Shown here: positions 31,604 through 39,696 of the stretch, piece by piece
Numbering within the stretch: the stretch's first letter is position 1
How the letters are laid out: each line of letters opens with the position of its first letter
NCBI GenBank assembly: GCA_958421275.1
Contig: CATZLI010000002.1
Location: 124,001-188,000 of the forward strand
DNA: 64,000 nt
Source: an uncultured Collinsella sp.
GTDB lineage: Bacteria; Actinomycetota; Coriobacteriia; Coriobacteriales; Coriobacteriaceae
Direction: 5' to 3'
Made by a program: the position numbers and the translations under genes
The notes under the pieces: generated by a model
The model's database searches: none
What the model saw: the letters and a program-made list of their open reading frames with translations, nothing else
What the model was told of the DNA's origin: nothing

Positions 31604-33598
31604 ATGAGGAAAACTCACCCCGTCAACGCGCTCAAAAAGCTTGGCATAGGCCTCGCCTTTGGAGCTGCAACCATCATGTCCATGCCGACATCTGCGCTCG
31701 CCTGCACGCAGATGTACATGGGCAAGAACCTTACGGCCGACGGTAACACGTACTATGGCCGCACCGAGGACATTGGCACTCGTTACCTCAAACACTATGG
31801 CATCGAGCCCTCTTATGGCCCTGGTCATACCTACAGCTCGAACGAGTCCGGATTCTCCTACACCTCGACCAAGACTACGTATCGTTACAGCTACGTGCGC
31901 GACCATCCTGCTGAGTGGGACGGACGCTGGGATGCCTACTCCGAGGCCGGCATCAATGAGAAGGGCGTCTCCTGCTCCGCAACACTGAGCACCTCCTACA
32001 ACGACGATGCCAAGGCAGCGGATCCCACGACCGAGCATGCCCACAAAGCAAATCCCGAGGTCAAAAATACCGGCATCGGCGAGTACAGCTACGCGGGCGT
32101 CATCTTGGGCGAGAGCGCAACGGCCCGCGAGGGCGTCGAGCTTATCGGCAGTCTAATTGACGAGCAGGGCGTCTGCTCCAACGACCAGATTGTCATCGCC
32201 GACAACACCGAAACTTGGCTGTTCGCCGCGCTTTCCGGCCACCAGTGGATCGCTATGAAGCTGACCGACGACGTCGCTTCGGTCAACCCCAACATTAGTA
32301 ACCTCAATTTCCAGGTCAATCTTGACGATCCTGAGAACTGCCTCCACTCTGAGGGGATCAAGACTATGCCCGAAGAGAAGGGCTTCGCCAAGTACTTTGA
32401 AGACGGACAGTTCGATGTTGCCCAGACCTACGGTGTATCTATCAACAATACGGGCATGGGCTCTTGGGCGCGTTATATCCAGGGCCGTGACTACTTTATG
32501 GCTCCGCTGACCGAGGGCACCGACTACGAGATCGTCAAGGACAAGGACAAGCATGACGTCACGCTCGGTGCCATGGTTCATGAGATGCAGCCGCTGTTCT
32601 TCCAGCCCAGCAAGTCCGACTGGAACACGTTTGAGCTGATTCGCGCCTTCGGCAACCGCGGTGAAAAAGTCCCCGGCCTTAATGCCAATACTGACGGTGT
32701 CAGCAGCATCGGTTCCGACCGCAACGCCGAGGCCAACCTCTTCCAGATTCGAAAGGGCTATGACCCCGAGGTTGCAACCATCCAGTGGGAGATGCTCTCC
32801 TGCGCCGAGTTCTCCGTCGCTATCCCGCTATACTCCGCTCTGATGACCGAAGTCAGCCCCTACTTCAGCGACCAGACCGTTGATTATGGTCACTGCAGCG
32901 AGACGGACATCGTGAACAACGAGGAGCCCGAGAACTCCATTAACTACGTCCTGATGGACATCAACTCGCTTTGCTTCGCGAACCGCGCACAATTCGCCAC
33001 CAGCGTCCGCACCTACCTCGATGCGCTCCAGAACGAGCTCATCGAGCAGAACAAGGAAGTCGACACCGCCATGCTGGCCGAGACGACCACCGAGGGCCGC
33101 ACTGCCCTGGCCAACAAGGCCGGCAAGGCTGCTACCGAGAACACCTACAAGAAGTGCAAGGCACTGCTCCAGGAGATGCGCGCCTATCAGAAGGCCGAAA
33201 ACTTCGACCAGCCCTTCACCCCAAGCGACCTGAACACCGAGACCAACGGCCTCAAGGTGTCCATCACCTACGCCAAGGATGCTCTTGCCACCGATCCGGT
33301 CACCCCGGATCAGCCCGGCACTCCCGAGCAGCCTGGTACTCCTGAGCAGCCCGGTACCCCCGAGCAGCCCGCTAAGCCCGAGCAGCCCGCTAAGCCCGAG
33401 CAGCCAGCCGCCAAGCCTGAGAAGCCTAGCAAGTCCGACACCACGACCACGGTAACCACTAACAAGACGAACACCAAGGGCGGCCTGCCCACCACTGGCG
33501 ATCGTTTTAATGGCCGCATGGTGGCCGCATTCGCCATCGCTGGCGTTGCCGTCATCTCCGCGGGCGGTTACTTCCTCTACCGTCGCAATAAGGAGTAA
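31604..33598 (+). CDS. Cell-wall-anchored C69-family dipeptidase
   Basis: 664 residues. A signal peptide ends at about ALA33, which would leave Cys34 (CTQMYMGKNLTADGNTYYG) as the N-terminal nucleophile, as expected for peptidase C69 (PepD-type dipeptidase, Ntn-hydrolase fold). The catalytic domain runs to about 540. It is followed by proline-rich tandem repeats of the type PEQPGT/PEQPAK (about 566-610), then a sortase signal LPTTG at about 628-632, a hydrophobic helix and the basic tail YRRNKE. The enzyme is therefore displayed on the cell wall, probably trimming dietary or host peptides. GGGAGGG precedes the ATG. Confidence 0.9.
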   Translation: MRKTHPVNALKKLGIGLAFGAATIMSMPTSALACTQMYMGKNLTADGNTYYGRTEDIGTRYLKHYGIEPSYGPGHTYSSNESGFSYTSTKTTYRYSYVRDHPAEWDGRWDAYSEAGINEKGVSCSATLSTSYNDDAKAADPTTEHAHKANPEVKNTGIGEYSYAGVILGESATAREGVELIGSLIDEQGVCSNDQIVIADNTETWLFAALSGHQWIAMKLTDDVASVNPNISNLNFQVNLDDPENCLHSEGIKTMPEEKGFAKYFEDGQFDVAQTYGVSINNTGMGSWARYIQGRDYFMAPLTEGTDYEIVKDKDKHDVTLGAMVHEMQPLFFQPSKSDWNTFELIRAFGNRGEKVPGLNANTDGVSSIGSDRNAEANLFQIRKGYDPEVATIQWEMLSCAEFSVAIPLYSALMTEVSPYFSDQTVDYGHCSETDIVNNEEPENSINYVLMDINSLCFANRAQFATSVRTYLDALQNELIEQNKEVDTAMLAETTTEGRTALANKAGKAATENTYKKCKALLQEMRAYQKAENFDQPFTPSDLNTETNGLKVSITYAKDALATDPVTPDQPGTPEQPGTPEQPGTPEQPAKPEQPAKPEQPAAKPEKPSKSDTTTTVTTNKTNTKGGLPTTGDRFNGRMVAAFAIAGVAVISAGGYFLYRRNKE

Positions 33599-33606
33599 CG
33601 TCTTAG

Positions 33607-33656
33607 CTGGGCGGGCAAGGCAGCAATGGCAGCCTCGCCCGCCCAGCCCGCTCTTT
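33607..33656 (+). terminator. Terminator after the C69 dipeptidase gene
   Basis: A perfect 10-bp stem CTGGGCGGGC (33607-33616) with GCCCGCCCAG (33637-33646), with a TTTT a few bases on. A GGCGGG/CCCGCC hairpin and an AAATCTTTT-type hairpin follow before the next promoter. Confidence 0.75.
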
Positions 33657-33721
33657 TGACCGGCGGGAAACCCGCCTGAAATCTTTTCAAAAAAGATTTC
33701 CCCGCACGCACTTCGCTGTGC

Positions 33722-33727
33722 TATAGT
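33722..33727 (+). promoter_or_regulatory. Extended -10 promoter of the tryptophan transport leader
   Basis: TATAGT preceded by TGC forms an extended -10 about 60 bases upstream of the leader peptide start. No other promoter-like element is seen between the previous terminator and the leader. Confidence 0.45.
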
Positions 33728-33785
33728 GCAGCGCAACAGCAACTAGGTGCGACCGTGCCACGGTATCACGAAAGGAGCCACCAAC

Positions 33786-33854
33786 ATGAAGAACACGATG
33801 AAGTCTCTCAACAACTGGTGGTGGCGTGATGCGAATACGATCGGTCGACAGTGA
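33786..33854 (+). CDS. Tryptophan leader peptide (attenuation control)
   Basis: Twenty-two codons starting ATG after AAAGGAG, with three consecutive TGG tryptophan codons at 33816-33824 and a stop at 33852-33854. In classical attenuation, ribosomes stalled at such codons when charged tRNA-Trp is scarce prevent the downstream terminator from forming. The sequence right after the Trp codons (GGCGTGA) can pair with TCACGCC at 33860-33866, the expected 1:2 pause structure, and a terminator follows at 33892. Next gene is a tryptophan-type ECF S component. Confidence 0.85.
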   Translation: MKNTMKSLNNWWWRDANTIGRQ

Positions 33855-33891
33855 GTCCCTCACGCCTGTTTTTGCGCTCTAGGTGATTGGA

Positions 33892-33922
33892 AGGCCTCCG
33901 GTTTCGACCGGGGGCCTTTTTC
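33892..33922 (+). terminator. Tryptophan attenuator terminator
   Basis: GGCCTCCGGT (33893-33902) pairs with ACCGGGGGCC (one G-T pair) around TTCG, followed by TTTTT. It lies between the leader peptide and the trpP-like gene and is the 3:4 structure of an attenuation system. The exact antiterminator pairing could not be settled by eye; AGGTGA at 33881-33886 with TCACGCCT is a partial candidate. Confidence 0.8.
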
Positions 33923-33998
33923 TATCTCGAGCCCGATCGCATTCGCATCACGCGCCTCCGCTTTTCTCTTGCACCCCCATTCCGAAAGGATTTTCACC

Positions 33999-34571
33999 AT
34001 GTCTCAGAACACCACCGCCGCCCAGCCCCGCACCGTCCAGACCGCCGACCGCGGCAAACTCGACGTCCGTGCTCTCGTCCTGCTCGCCATCCTGCTCGCT
34101 GCCGGCTTCATCCTCAACTTCACCGTCGGCAAGGCCATCTCGGGCATCTCGGGCGGCATGATCAGCCCCGAGTTCATCATCTCGGCCTTCTGCCTCACCA
34201 TCCTGGTCGTTCGCCCCAACATCGGCCAGGCGCTCGTCATTGGCCTCATCTCGGCTGCCGTAATCCAGATCACCACCGCTTCGCCGTTCGTCGATTTTGC
34301 CGCTGAGGGCATCGCCGCCATGCTCATGGCCGGCATCGTCAACGCCGCCGGCAAGAACGGTCAGGTCAAGCCCGCGATCGCCATTGTCGCAACCTTCCTG
34401 ACCACCTTTGTCTCCGGCGTCATCTTCATGGTCATCAAGATGGCCATGCTCGGCGTGGTCGGCGAGCTCGCCGCCGCCATGTTGCCCGTCGTCGCCATGA
34501 CCGCCGTCTTTAACGCCATTCTGGTCGGCGCCCCCTACTTGCCCATCCAGAAGGCCCTTAGGCTCAACTAA
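33999..34571 (+). CDS. trpP: ECF transporter S component, TrpP-like (tryptophan)
   Basis: 190 residues with five to six membrane helices after a polar N-terminus of about 25 residues. The stretch MISPEFIISAFCLTILVVRP followed by NIGQALVIGLISAAVIQITT resembles the substrate-binding region of TrpP-type S components. ATG 33999 has GAAAGGA upstream. The preceding leader peptide with three Trp codons and an attenuator strongly suggests that the cargo is tryptophan or a close precursor. The next two genes supply the energising module, so this is a dedicated four-domain ECF transporter. Confidence 0.82.
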   Translation: MSQNTTAAQPRTVQTADRGKLDVRALVLLAILLAAGFILNFTVGKAISGISGGMISPEFIISAFCLTILVVRPNIGQALVIGLISAAVIQITTASPFVDFAAEGIAAMLMAGIVNAAGKNGQVKPAIAIVATFLTTFVSGVIFMVIKMAMLGVVGELAAAMLPVVAMTAVFNAILVGAPYLPIQKALRLN

Positions 34572-34615
34572 CCCACAGTGCCCCATCGGTAAAGACTGTC
34601 CCAAACAACGAGCTC

Positions 34616-34659
34616 TTGGGGACGTTCTTAAACGACTGGTCATTTAAGAACGTCCCCAA
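34616..34659 (+). repeat. Perfect 17-bp palindromic hairpin between trpP and the ECF ATPase
   Basis: Arms 34616-34632 and 34643-34659 are perfect reverse complements over 17 bases, around a ten-base loop that itself holds GAC/GTC. It contains GGGGACGTTCTTAAA. There is no T-tract beyond it and the downstream ribosome binding site is free. It resembles a REP-like intergenic palindrome; it may stabilise the trpP mRNA or lower expression of the following genes. Confidence 0.75.
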
Positions 34660-34677
34660 TGACTATGAAAGGTATCC

Positions 34678-36429
34678 ATGGAAACGATCATCAACGTCGA
34701 CGATGTCTCGTTCTCCTATGGCACGCAGACCGAGCAGGCGCTCAGCCACATCTCGCTCAGCGTGAACAAGGGAGATTTCATCGGCATCATCGGGCCCTCG
34801 GGCGCCGGCAAGTCCACGCTTGCCGCCTGCCTGTCGGGTGCCGTGCCCCACCACTACACCGGCACGTTCTTTGGGTCCGTCATGGTTGACGGCCACGACA
34901 CCTGCGAGGTCTCGCTGACCGACGTGTCGCAAATCGTCGGCAGTGTGCTGCAGGATATCGACACGCAGATGGTCGCCTCGGTCGTCGAGGACGAGATGCT
35001 CTTTGGCCTCGAGAACTTTGGCGTTCCCCACGACCAGATCGAGCGGCGCGTGAGCGAAACGCTCGAGACCGTCGGCATCAGCGACCTGCGCGACCGCGAG
35101 ATCGCCACCCTCTCGGGCGGACAGAAGCAAAAGGTAGCCATCGCCGCCATCCTCGCCATGCGTCCGCGCGTCTTGGTTCTCGACGAGCCCACCGCGGCAC
35201 TCGACCCCGCTAGCTCCACGTTGGTCTTCGAGACGCTGCGTGAGGCAAACCGCGCACTTGGAATCACCATCGTCGTCGTTGAGCAAAAGGTCGCCCTGCT
35301 CTCGGAGTACTGCAACCGCGTGCTCGTGCTCAACCATGGCGAAATCGCGCTGCAGGGCGAGCCACACGAGGTCTTCGCGCATACCGACGAGCTCCGTGCC
35401 ATCGGCGTCGACTGCCCTCGCGTCACGCGTATCTTCAATAGCCTCGAGGCCGATGGCCTGGTAAGCGGCACCCCCTGCTTGGATGTCGATGAGGCCGAGC
35501 GCCTGATTTCGGGCATCGTCGACCCCGCACACGCGGCTATCGAAGCCCAGGCGCCCGCCGGTTCCCCGCATGCACCGTCGTTGCGTCCTCATGCCAAGGA
35601 CGCCGAACCCGTACTCACCTTCGACCATGTTGAGTTTGCCTATCCCAATGGCGGAGCCGCCGTACGCGACCTTAGCCTGACGCTCTATCCTGGCGAGCTC
35701 GTGGGCATCGTCGGCCAAAACGGCGCCGGCAAGACCACGCTCACCAAACTGCTCATAGGCCTGCTTAAGCCCGCCTCGGGCAGCGTGCGCGTCACGGGAC
35801 TGGATACCGCAGCCGTTCCCACGAGCCGCATCGCTCGCGAGGTCGCGACCCTCTTCCAAAACCCCGACCGCCAGATCTGCAAGGACACCGTGCTCGACGA
35901 GGTCGCCTTTGGCCTGGAGCTTGGCGGCATGGACCGTGCCGAGGCTCTGCGTCGTGCCCAACTCGTCATCGACCGCTTTGGACTGCCTGCCGATGAGGCG
36001 CCGTTCTCGCTTTCGCGTGGCCAGCGACAAATGGTGGCGCTTGCCTCCGTCGTAGTGGTTGAGCCCAAGATCGTCGTACTCGATGAGCCCACGAGCGGCC
36101 TTGATTACCGCGAGTGCATGACCGTCATGGAAACGGTGCGCACCATGGCCGAGCGCGGTTGCGCCGTTATCATGGTCTGCCACGATATGGAAGTCGTCTC
36201 GGATTTTGCCGAGCGCATTGTGGTGATGGCCGACGGTCGCATCCTCGACCGCGGCCGCACGCACGAGCTATTCTCGAACATCGAACTCATGCAGCATGCC
36301 TACGTGGAGCCTCCCCAGGTTATTGAACTCTCGCGCCGTCTGGCATCTTCCGTCTCGCCCGCTTTTGCGCAGGTGAGCGAGGTCACCGATGTCGTTCGAA
36401 TTACCAAGGAGATGGTCCACCGTGGTTAA
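34678..36429 (+). CDS. ECF transporter ATPase with two fused nucleotide-binding domains
   Basis: 583 residues holding both A and A' ATPase domains. Domain 1 has Walker A GPSGAGKS at 39-46, LSGGQKQK and VLVLDEPTAALD; domain 2 has GQNGAGKTT at about 348-356, the variant signature LSRGQRQM and VVLDEPTSGLD. A Pro/Ala/His-rich linker of about 50 residues joins them. It energises the TrpP-like S component with the EcfT protein encoded next; its last codons overlap the ecfT start (GTGGTTAA). Confidence 0.93.
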   Translation: METIINVDDVSFSYGTQTEQALSHISLSVNKGDFIGIIGPSGAGKSTLAACLSGAVPHHYTGTFFGSVMVDGHDTCEVSLTDVSQIVGSVLQDIDTQMVASVVEDEMLFGLENFGVPHDQIERRVSETLETVGISDLRDREIATLSGGQKQKVAIAAILAMRPRVLVLDEPTAALDPASSTLVFETLREANRALGITIVVVEQKVALLSEYCNRVLVLNHGEIALQGEPHEVFAHTDELRAIGVDCPRVTRIFNSLEADGLVSGTPCLDVDEAERLISGIVDPAHAAIEAQAPAGSPHAPSLRPHAKDAEPVLTFDHVEFAYPNGGAAVRDLSLTLYPGELVGIVGQNGAGKTTLTKLLIGLLKPASGSVRVTGLDTAAVPTSRIAREVATLFQNPDRQICKDTVLDEVAFGLELGGMDRAEALRRAQLVIDRFGLPADEAPFSLSRGQRQMVALASVVVVEPKIVVLDEPTSGLDYRECMTVMETVRTMAERGCAVIMVCHDMEVVSDFAERIVVMADGRILDRGRTHELFSNIELMQHAYVEPPQVIELSRRLASSVSPAFAQVSEVTDVVRITKEMVHRG

Positions 36430-37168
36430 CGTCATCGACTACATGCCGGGCGATACGCTGCTGCATCGCCTGAACCCCGTCGTCAAACTGGGCCTCGCCG
36501 CTGCCATCATCGTCGGCATCTTCTTGTCCGACACCTACGTAGCGCTGCTGGGCTTTTTGGCACTCACCCTTGCACTGGGTGCCTATGCCGGCGTCGTCGA
36601 CCGTCTGTTCTCGCTGCTCAAGTTGCTGATTCCGCTCGCGCTTATCATGCTGGTGCTCCAGCTGGCCTTTATGCGCGATGGCAACGTGGTGTGGGGTTTT
36701 ATCACCGACACGGGCCTCATCACAGGATCGAAGGCCTGCCTGCGCCTGCTGGGTGTGGCGTTACCACTCATCCTCATGCTCATGGTGACCAAGCTCAACG
36801 ACCTTGCCAACGCCTGCGTCGAGGTGCTGCACGTGCCGTATCGCTATGCCTTCACCTTTACCACGGCGCTGCGCTTTGTGCCGGTGTTTGGTCAGGAGAT
36901 GAATGCCATCATGGAGGCGCAGACCGCACGCGGCGTCGAGTACGACACCAAGAACCCCATCAAGAAGCTTAAGCTCATGTTGCCACTGTGCGTGCCGCTG
37001 CTCATCTCAAGCGTGGGCAAGACCGATGCCACAGCCTTGGCGGCAGAACAGCGCGGCTTCTATCTGCGTACGCGCGCCAGCTCGTACAAGCGCTACCCCA
37101 TCAAGGGCCTGGACATCGCCGTGCTCATCGTCAGCATCGCCCTCATCGCCATCGGCTTCCTGTTCTAG
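36422..37168 (+). CDS. ecfT: ECF transporter transmembrane component EcfT
   Basis: 248 residues, with about five or six membrane helices and the cytoplasmic coupling helices carrying the diagnostic Ala-Arg-Gly-type motifs QTARGVE (R170) and EQRGFY (R211) that dock into the ATPases. The GTG at 36422 follows AAGGAG by ten bases and overlaps the ATPase stop; the longer ATG at 36389 has no ribosome binding site. Third gene of the tryptophan-controlled ECF operon. Confidence 0.9.
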   Translation: MVNVIDYMPGDTLLHRLNPVVKLGLAAAIIVGIFLSDTYVALLGFLALTLALGAYAGVVDRLFSLLKLLIPLALIMLVLQLAFMRDGNVVWGFITDTGLITGSKACLRLLGVALPLILMLMVTKLNDLANACVEVLHVPYRYAFTFTTALRFVPVFGQEMNAIMEAQTARGVEYDTKNPIKKLKLMLPLCVPLLISSVGKTDATALAAEQRGFYLRTRASSYKRYPIKGLDIAVLIVSIALIAIGFLF

Positions 37169-37197
37169 TTCACCACCGACAGCAACCGCCCAACGCA

Positions 37198-37234
37198 AAA
37201 GGCCTCGGCTCGCACCAAACGAGCCGAGGCCTTT
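37198..37234 (+). terminator. Terminator after the ECF operon
   Basis: A perfect 15-bp stem (37198-37212 with 37220-37234) beginning AAAGGCCTCGGCTCG and ending in CCTTT, 29 bases past the ecfT stop; usable in both directions. Confidence 0.88.
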
Positions 37235-37257
37235 ACTGTTTCACCAGATAAAACCTA

Positions 37258-37282
37258 CCAAAATTAACCTGTCCCTTTTTGG
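37258..37282. repeat. Copy of the GGGACAGGTT-type intergenic repeat
   Basis: An imperfect palindrome CCAAAA...TTTTTGG enclosing TTAACCTGTCCC. The GGGACAGGTTAA core (minus strand) recurs at 58144-58176 and 59371-59405, also at gene borders. Confidence 0.5.
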
Positions 37283-37293
37283 CGGGTCGGAAG

Positions 37294-38040
37294 CTAGAGG
37301 CGGTAGGGGGCGCCGCTGCGGATGATGGATTCGCGCACCAGGACATCCATGGCGTCGAGGGTGATCTCGGGCATCTCTCGGTACTTTTGCAGCACCGAGA
37401 GCTCGGTGCAGGCCAGAATGACGCGGTCGCAGCCGCTACGGGCGAACTCCCACATCACACGATCGAACTTATCCATATCGGGCTCGCGTCCTGCCTTCAC
37501 GTCATCGTAGATGAGCGACATCACGTCGGCCTGACGCTTCTCGCTGGGGTAGACGACTTCGACACCTGCCGCCTCGCACTCGCGCCCGTAGACGCCGGCG
37601 CCCACGGTGCCGTCGGTACCCATAATGCCGATCTTGCGCACCGGCTCGGCCGGCATGCTCAAGTTGGGGTCGAACTCGCACTCCCCCATCACCGCGCCCG
37701 CCAGGGCATAGCGAACCGACTCGCGCGGCATATGGATAATCGGCACCTTGGTAAACGACTGGATCTGGTCGTAGAAGTAGTGTGACGTGTTGCAGGGAAT
37801 GGCAATGTGCGCACAGCCCAGCCCCTCGAGCGCCTGCGCACACTCCTTCATGGTCGCCAGCAGCTCGGCATGCTCGCCGGTCTTGATGGCCAGCGTACGG
37901 TCGGGCATGGTCGACTTAGAGAGCACCACCATGTCGATATGCTCCTGATCGCAGGCGGCCGCCGTGTGACGCACCACCTGGTCGTAGTAATACGACGTGG
38001 CCTCGGCGCCCATACCGCCGATAACTCCCAGTTTTTCCAT
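37294..38040 (-). CDS. Aspartate/glutamate racemase family protein, probable aspartate racemase
   Basis: 248 residues. Both catalytic cysteines are present: C83 in IPCNTSH and C211 in ILACTELS, and the protein opens MEKLGVIGGMGAEATSYYYD as in aspartate racemases. It is encoded 85 bases downstream of a D-aspartate ligase-like gene on the same strand, so it likely supplies D-aspartate for peptidoglycan cross-bridges. ATG 38040 follows AAGGAGG; the longer frame to 38202 overlaps the ligase gene and is not needed. Confidence 0.88.
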   Translation of the reverse strand: MEKLGVIGGMGAEATSYYYDQVVRHTAAACDQEHIDMVVLSKSTMPDRTLAIKTGEHAELLATMKECAQALEGLGCAHIAIPCNTSHYFYDQIQSFTKVPIIHMPRESVRYALAGAVMGECEFDPNLSMPAEPVRKIGIMGTDGTVGAGVYGRECEAAGVEVVYPSEKRQADVMSLIYDDVKAGREPDMDKFDRVMWEFARSGCDRVILACTELSVLQKYREMPEITLDAMDVLVRESIIRSGAPYRL

Positions 38041-38125
38041 CGCCGCCTCCTTGGTGACACTCGCACCATTGCGCGTATCATACCCGCGCCCGCCCGATAC
38101 AAACCGGGCGGGCGCGACGTTCATC

Positions 38126-39382
38126 CTATTTGTAATACGTCTTGAACAGCTTAAAGTGACGCAACTTGGTGTGCCACATGCGCAGCCAGCGGTTAAAGAC
38201 AAAGTCGCCCTTCATAAACGAAGGATCGGCAGCCTTGCCCTCCTTGGCCAGACGATGCGCCTTCGCACGCAACTCGGGGTCCTTGACGTACTTGTCAACG
38301 ACGCCCATGGGGACAACCATCCACAGCGCCTCGTCCTGCGCCGTCACGAACTCCGGCTCAAACGGGCGGTTGTACACGTACTCATCCACCACGTACTTGG
38401 CAACGTTAAAGCCGCTGTTGGTAACGTAGTAGTTACTGCGGCCCTGGCGGGTGTTGAAGTCGAAGAACTTAAACGAACCGTCGCGCTCGTCGTACTTGAC
38501 GTCAAAGTTGGAGAAACCCGTAAACTTGAGATCTTCGAGCAACTTGCGCACGCCACCCATGAGCTTGTCGTTGGGCTCAGTGATGATGCAGGCGTGGTTG
38601 CCGACACCATGGGGCTGATGCTCCTCGAGCAGTACGTGACCCAGGCACATCATGCGAACCTTGCCGTTGCGATCGGAATAACTGGTCAGTACGCGCATGT
38701 ACTCGTCGTTGCCGGGCACGCGGTCCTGCAGAATTAGGTCGTCGGTGTAGCCGCTCATATACACATCGCGAATGACCTGCTCCAGCTCGGCGCGATCGGC
38801 AATCTCGTAGGCCTTCTTCTGGCCCTCGAACTCGTGCTCCCACCACATAATGCCGTCAGAGGGCTTCAGAATCATCGGGAAGGGGAAGTCGATCTGGTCG
38901 AGCACCTCGGCGGAAGCCTCGCCCTGGGCGTTGAGCATCGCCATGGTAAAGGTAAACGTGTGCGGATAGGGCACACCGTGCTTCTCGCACAGCTCGTAGA
39001 AGATCTCCTTCTTCTGGCACTGCTCGAGCATGCTGTAGGGCGCATAGGGCGCGATGACGTTGGAGGCAAGCTGGCCGGCATCCTGAGCCTGTGCGGCAAG
39101 CGCGACGTAGTTATCGCCGCAGCCCATCAGAATAATCTTCTTATCGGGATTGGCCTGCGCAATGCCGTTGACGGTCTCGATCATGACCGGCATGGTATCG
39201 ATATCCACATTGGGCGTATAGTCGATAATCTGGCTGCGGTATGCAGGACCTGTATGATACTTGCCAAAGACCAGACTCTTGACCTGATACTCCTCGTAGA
39301 AGGCGCGCGCCACCGAATAGGCGTTGATATCGCCGCCGAGCAGCACGGGTATAAACTCGCGCTCTGTAAACTGCAATGCCAT
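38126..39382 (-). CDS. D-aspartate ligase-like ATP-grasp enzyme
   Basis: 418 residues. The N-terminus (REFIPVLLGGDINAYSVARA) and later segments (LKPSDGIMWWEHEFEGQKKA, VRMMCLGHVLLEEHQP, GFSNFDVKYDERDG, FDFNTRQGRSNYYV) closely follow the Enterococcus faecium D-aspartate ligase Aslfm as I remember it. That enzyme adds D-Asp to the side chain of peptidoglycan precursors and its gene is also followed by an aspartate racemase gene. ATP-grasp metal-binding residues lie in the FDFNTRQGRS stretch. Function by family and context. Confidence 0.85.
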   Translation of the reverse strand: MALQFTEREFIPVLLGGDINAYSVARAFYEEYQVKSLVFGKYHTGPAYRSQIIDYTPNVDIDTMPVMIETVNGIAQANPDKKIILMGCGDNYVALAAQAQDAGQLASNVIAPYAPYSMLEQCQKKEIFYELCEKHGVPYPHTFTFTMAMLNAQGEASAEVLDQIDFPFPMILKPSDGIMWWEHEFEGQKKAYEIADRAELEQVIRDVYMSGYTDDLILQDRVPGNDEYMRVLTSYSDRNGKVRMMCLGHVLLEEHQPHGVGNHACIITEPNDKLMGGVRKLLEDLKFTGFSNFDVKYDERDGSFKFFDFNTRQGRSNYYVTNSGFNVAKYVVDEYVYNRPFEPEFVTAQDEALWMVVPMGVVDKYVKDPELRAKAHRLAKEGKAADPSFMKGDFVFNRWLRMWHTKLRHFKLFKTYYK

Positions 39383-39696
39383 GGAAACTTCCTATCATCA
39401 ACTGCCCGTACGATGGGCGGTCTTTATGCAACTGGTTTATTCTAGCGTGCCAAGCTGCCGCTTCCCAAAGTTCCACCATATCTATGGCAAGCAGGCGCTT
39501 ATGATCGAGCCCGCAGGGTTCCGTAACGTTAAAGTTGAACTCTATGGTTTCTCAACAATTCACTATAACTGCAGGTCAAGGCTAAAGCCTCAAGTTCAAC
39601 TTGACCCTTTAGAACCTTTAAGGTTCAAGTTGAGGTCGAAAGCAGTAGTAGAATACCTTTCGAACCATAACCTACGATTGATTGCAGAGGGACTGG
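39383..39696. promoter_or_regulatory. Palindrome-rich divergent control region
   Basis: The space between the divergent D-Asp ligase and secreted coiled-coil genes. It contains a 15-bp palindrome GAACCTTTAAGGTTC at 39612-39626 and TCAACTTGA (39596-39604) mirrored by TCAAGTTGA (39625-39633). Such clustered dyads suggest a repressor or MerR-like operator serving one or both genes. No gene is present. Confidence 0.45.

Noticed and set aside
33301..33400. Tandem repeats considered as a CRISPR or DNA repeat array
   Set aside because: They encode the in-frame Pro-Glu-Gln-Pro stalk of the C69 dipeptidase and are explained as protein repeats.
34663..36264. A 533-codon minus-strand frame opposite the ECF ATPase
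   Set aside because: The plus-strand gene has two complete sets of Walker and signature motifs; the antisense product resembles nothing and has no start signals.
39682..39696. An ATG at 39682 as the start of the secreted coiled-coil gene
   Set aside because: The ATG at 39697 has the better ribosome binding site (AGAGGGA) and gives a normal signal peptide; the upstream one adds five residues and has none.
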